From Dysgonamonadaceae bacterium (GTDB lineage: Bacteria; Bacteroidota; Bacteroidia; Bacteroidales; Dysgonomonadaceae): 54,141 bases of DNA. This document shows, in pieces, positions 54,096 to 54,141 of this stretch. The notes beneath the pieces were generated by a model. It ran no database searches and was not told where the DNA came from. It saw only the letters and a list, made by a program, of their open reading frames with translations. A program made the position numbers and the translations under genes. The DNA lies in contig JARKPE010000006.1 of assembly GCA_029975415.1 (NCBI GenBank), positions 1-54,141 on the forward strand, written 5' to 3'. Every line of letters begins with the position of its first letter. Within the stretch, counting starts at the first letter, position 1.

Positions 54096-54141
54096 AACCT
54101 AAGAATTTACCGTCAATCATTACAATATTATCTGCGGATAT

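Noticed and set aside
1-54141. CRISPR array, prophage, integrase attachment site or replication origin
   Set aside because: No regularly spaced direct repeats of CRISPR type, no phage structural genes, no integrase other than the IS transposases, and no DnaA-box cluster were seen. The tRNA-Glu at 7901 has no repeated 3' fragment nearby that would mark an integrated island.

Overview
The window looks like a chromosomal segment of a fermentative, anaerobic Bacteroidales bacterium (phylum Bacteroidota). The evidence is the repeated promoter -7 element TAnnTTTG, the near absence of Shine-Dalgarno sequences, the moderately low GC content, and family-typical genes: a thioester-less alpha-2-macroglobulin, a DUF1573 protein, a DUF4369-type thioredoxin lipoprotein, a long signal peptidase I with an insert, and the gene orders lysS-gpsA-pgi, nfeD-floA and dapB-lepB-wbqC. 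The species cannot be fixed from sequence alone. A hydrogen-producing member of the Dysgonomonadaceae/Paludibacteraceae type is a guess based on the hydrogenase locus.

Layout. 1-135: end of an IS3-family element cut by the window edge. 329-7845 (+): a giant macroglobulin, a DUF1573 protein and the MeaB GTPase. 7901-7972: tRNA-Glu(CTC). 7988-13044 (-): yebC, pheT, pgk. 13399-17757 (+): carbamoyl-phosphate synthase with glutaminase and synthetase fused in one reading frame. 17794-18288 (-): a DnaQ-like exonuclease. 18290-19480: an AT-rich islet with one orphan gene whose only clue is a uracil-glycosylase-like motif. 19480-24448 (-): a HAD phosphatase, then the operon lysS-gpsA-pgi.

24833-33330 (+) is the centrepiece: ten tightly packed genes that end in a complete electron-bifurcating type [FeFe]-hydrogenase (HydB, HydA, HydC). 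These are preceded by a regulatory-looking module: two DRTGG-domain proteins, an RsbT/RsbW-like ATPase, a HydS-type putative sensory [FeFe]-hydrogenase, a PHP-domain phosphoesterase, a second stand-alone histidine-kinase-type ATPase, and a small thioredoxin-fold ferredoxin. HydS keeps all four H-cluster cysteines but has Phe in place of the proton-transfer Cys, and it carries a CX2CX4CX16C cluster motif. The simplest reading is that HydS senses H2 or redox state and passes the signal through the ATPase, DRTGG and PHP proteins to control hydrogenase expression or activity. The maturases HydE, HydF and HydG are not in the window.

33362-34908: an apparently intact 1,547-bp IS3-family element with matched ends, a 3-bp target duplication and a textbook -1 frameshift site, inserted 31 bp after hydC. 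35198-41898 (-): an operon of a TPR/beta-propeller protein, NfeD, the flotillin FloA, a nucleoside phosphorylase and an M16 zinc protease. 42098-44671 (+): guaA and a TlpA-like lipoprotein ending in a tandem repeat. 44884-46971 (-): a membrane 7TM-HD phosphodiesterase. 47235-50376 (-): gltX-pabB-pabC. 50558-53513 (-): dapB-lepB-wbqC. The last 630 bp have no gene but contain a long nested hairpin and purine-rich degenerate repeats.
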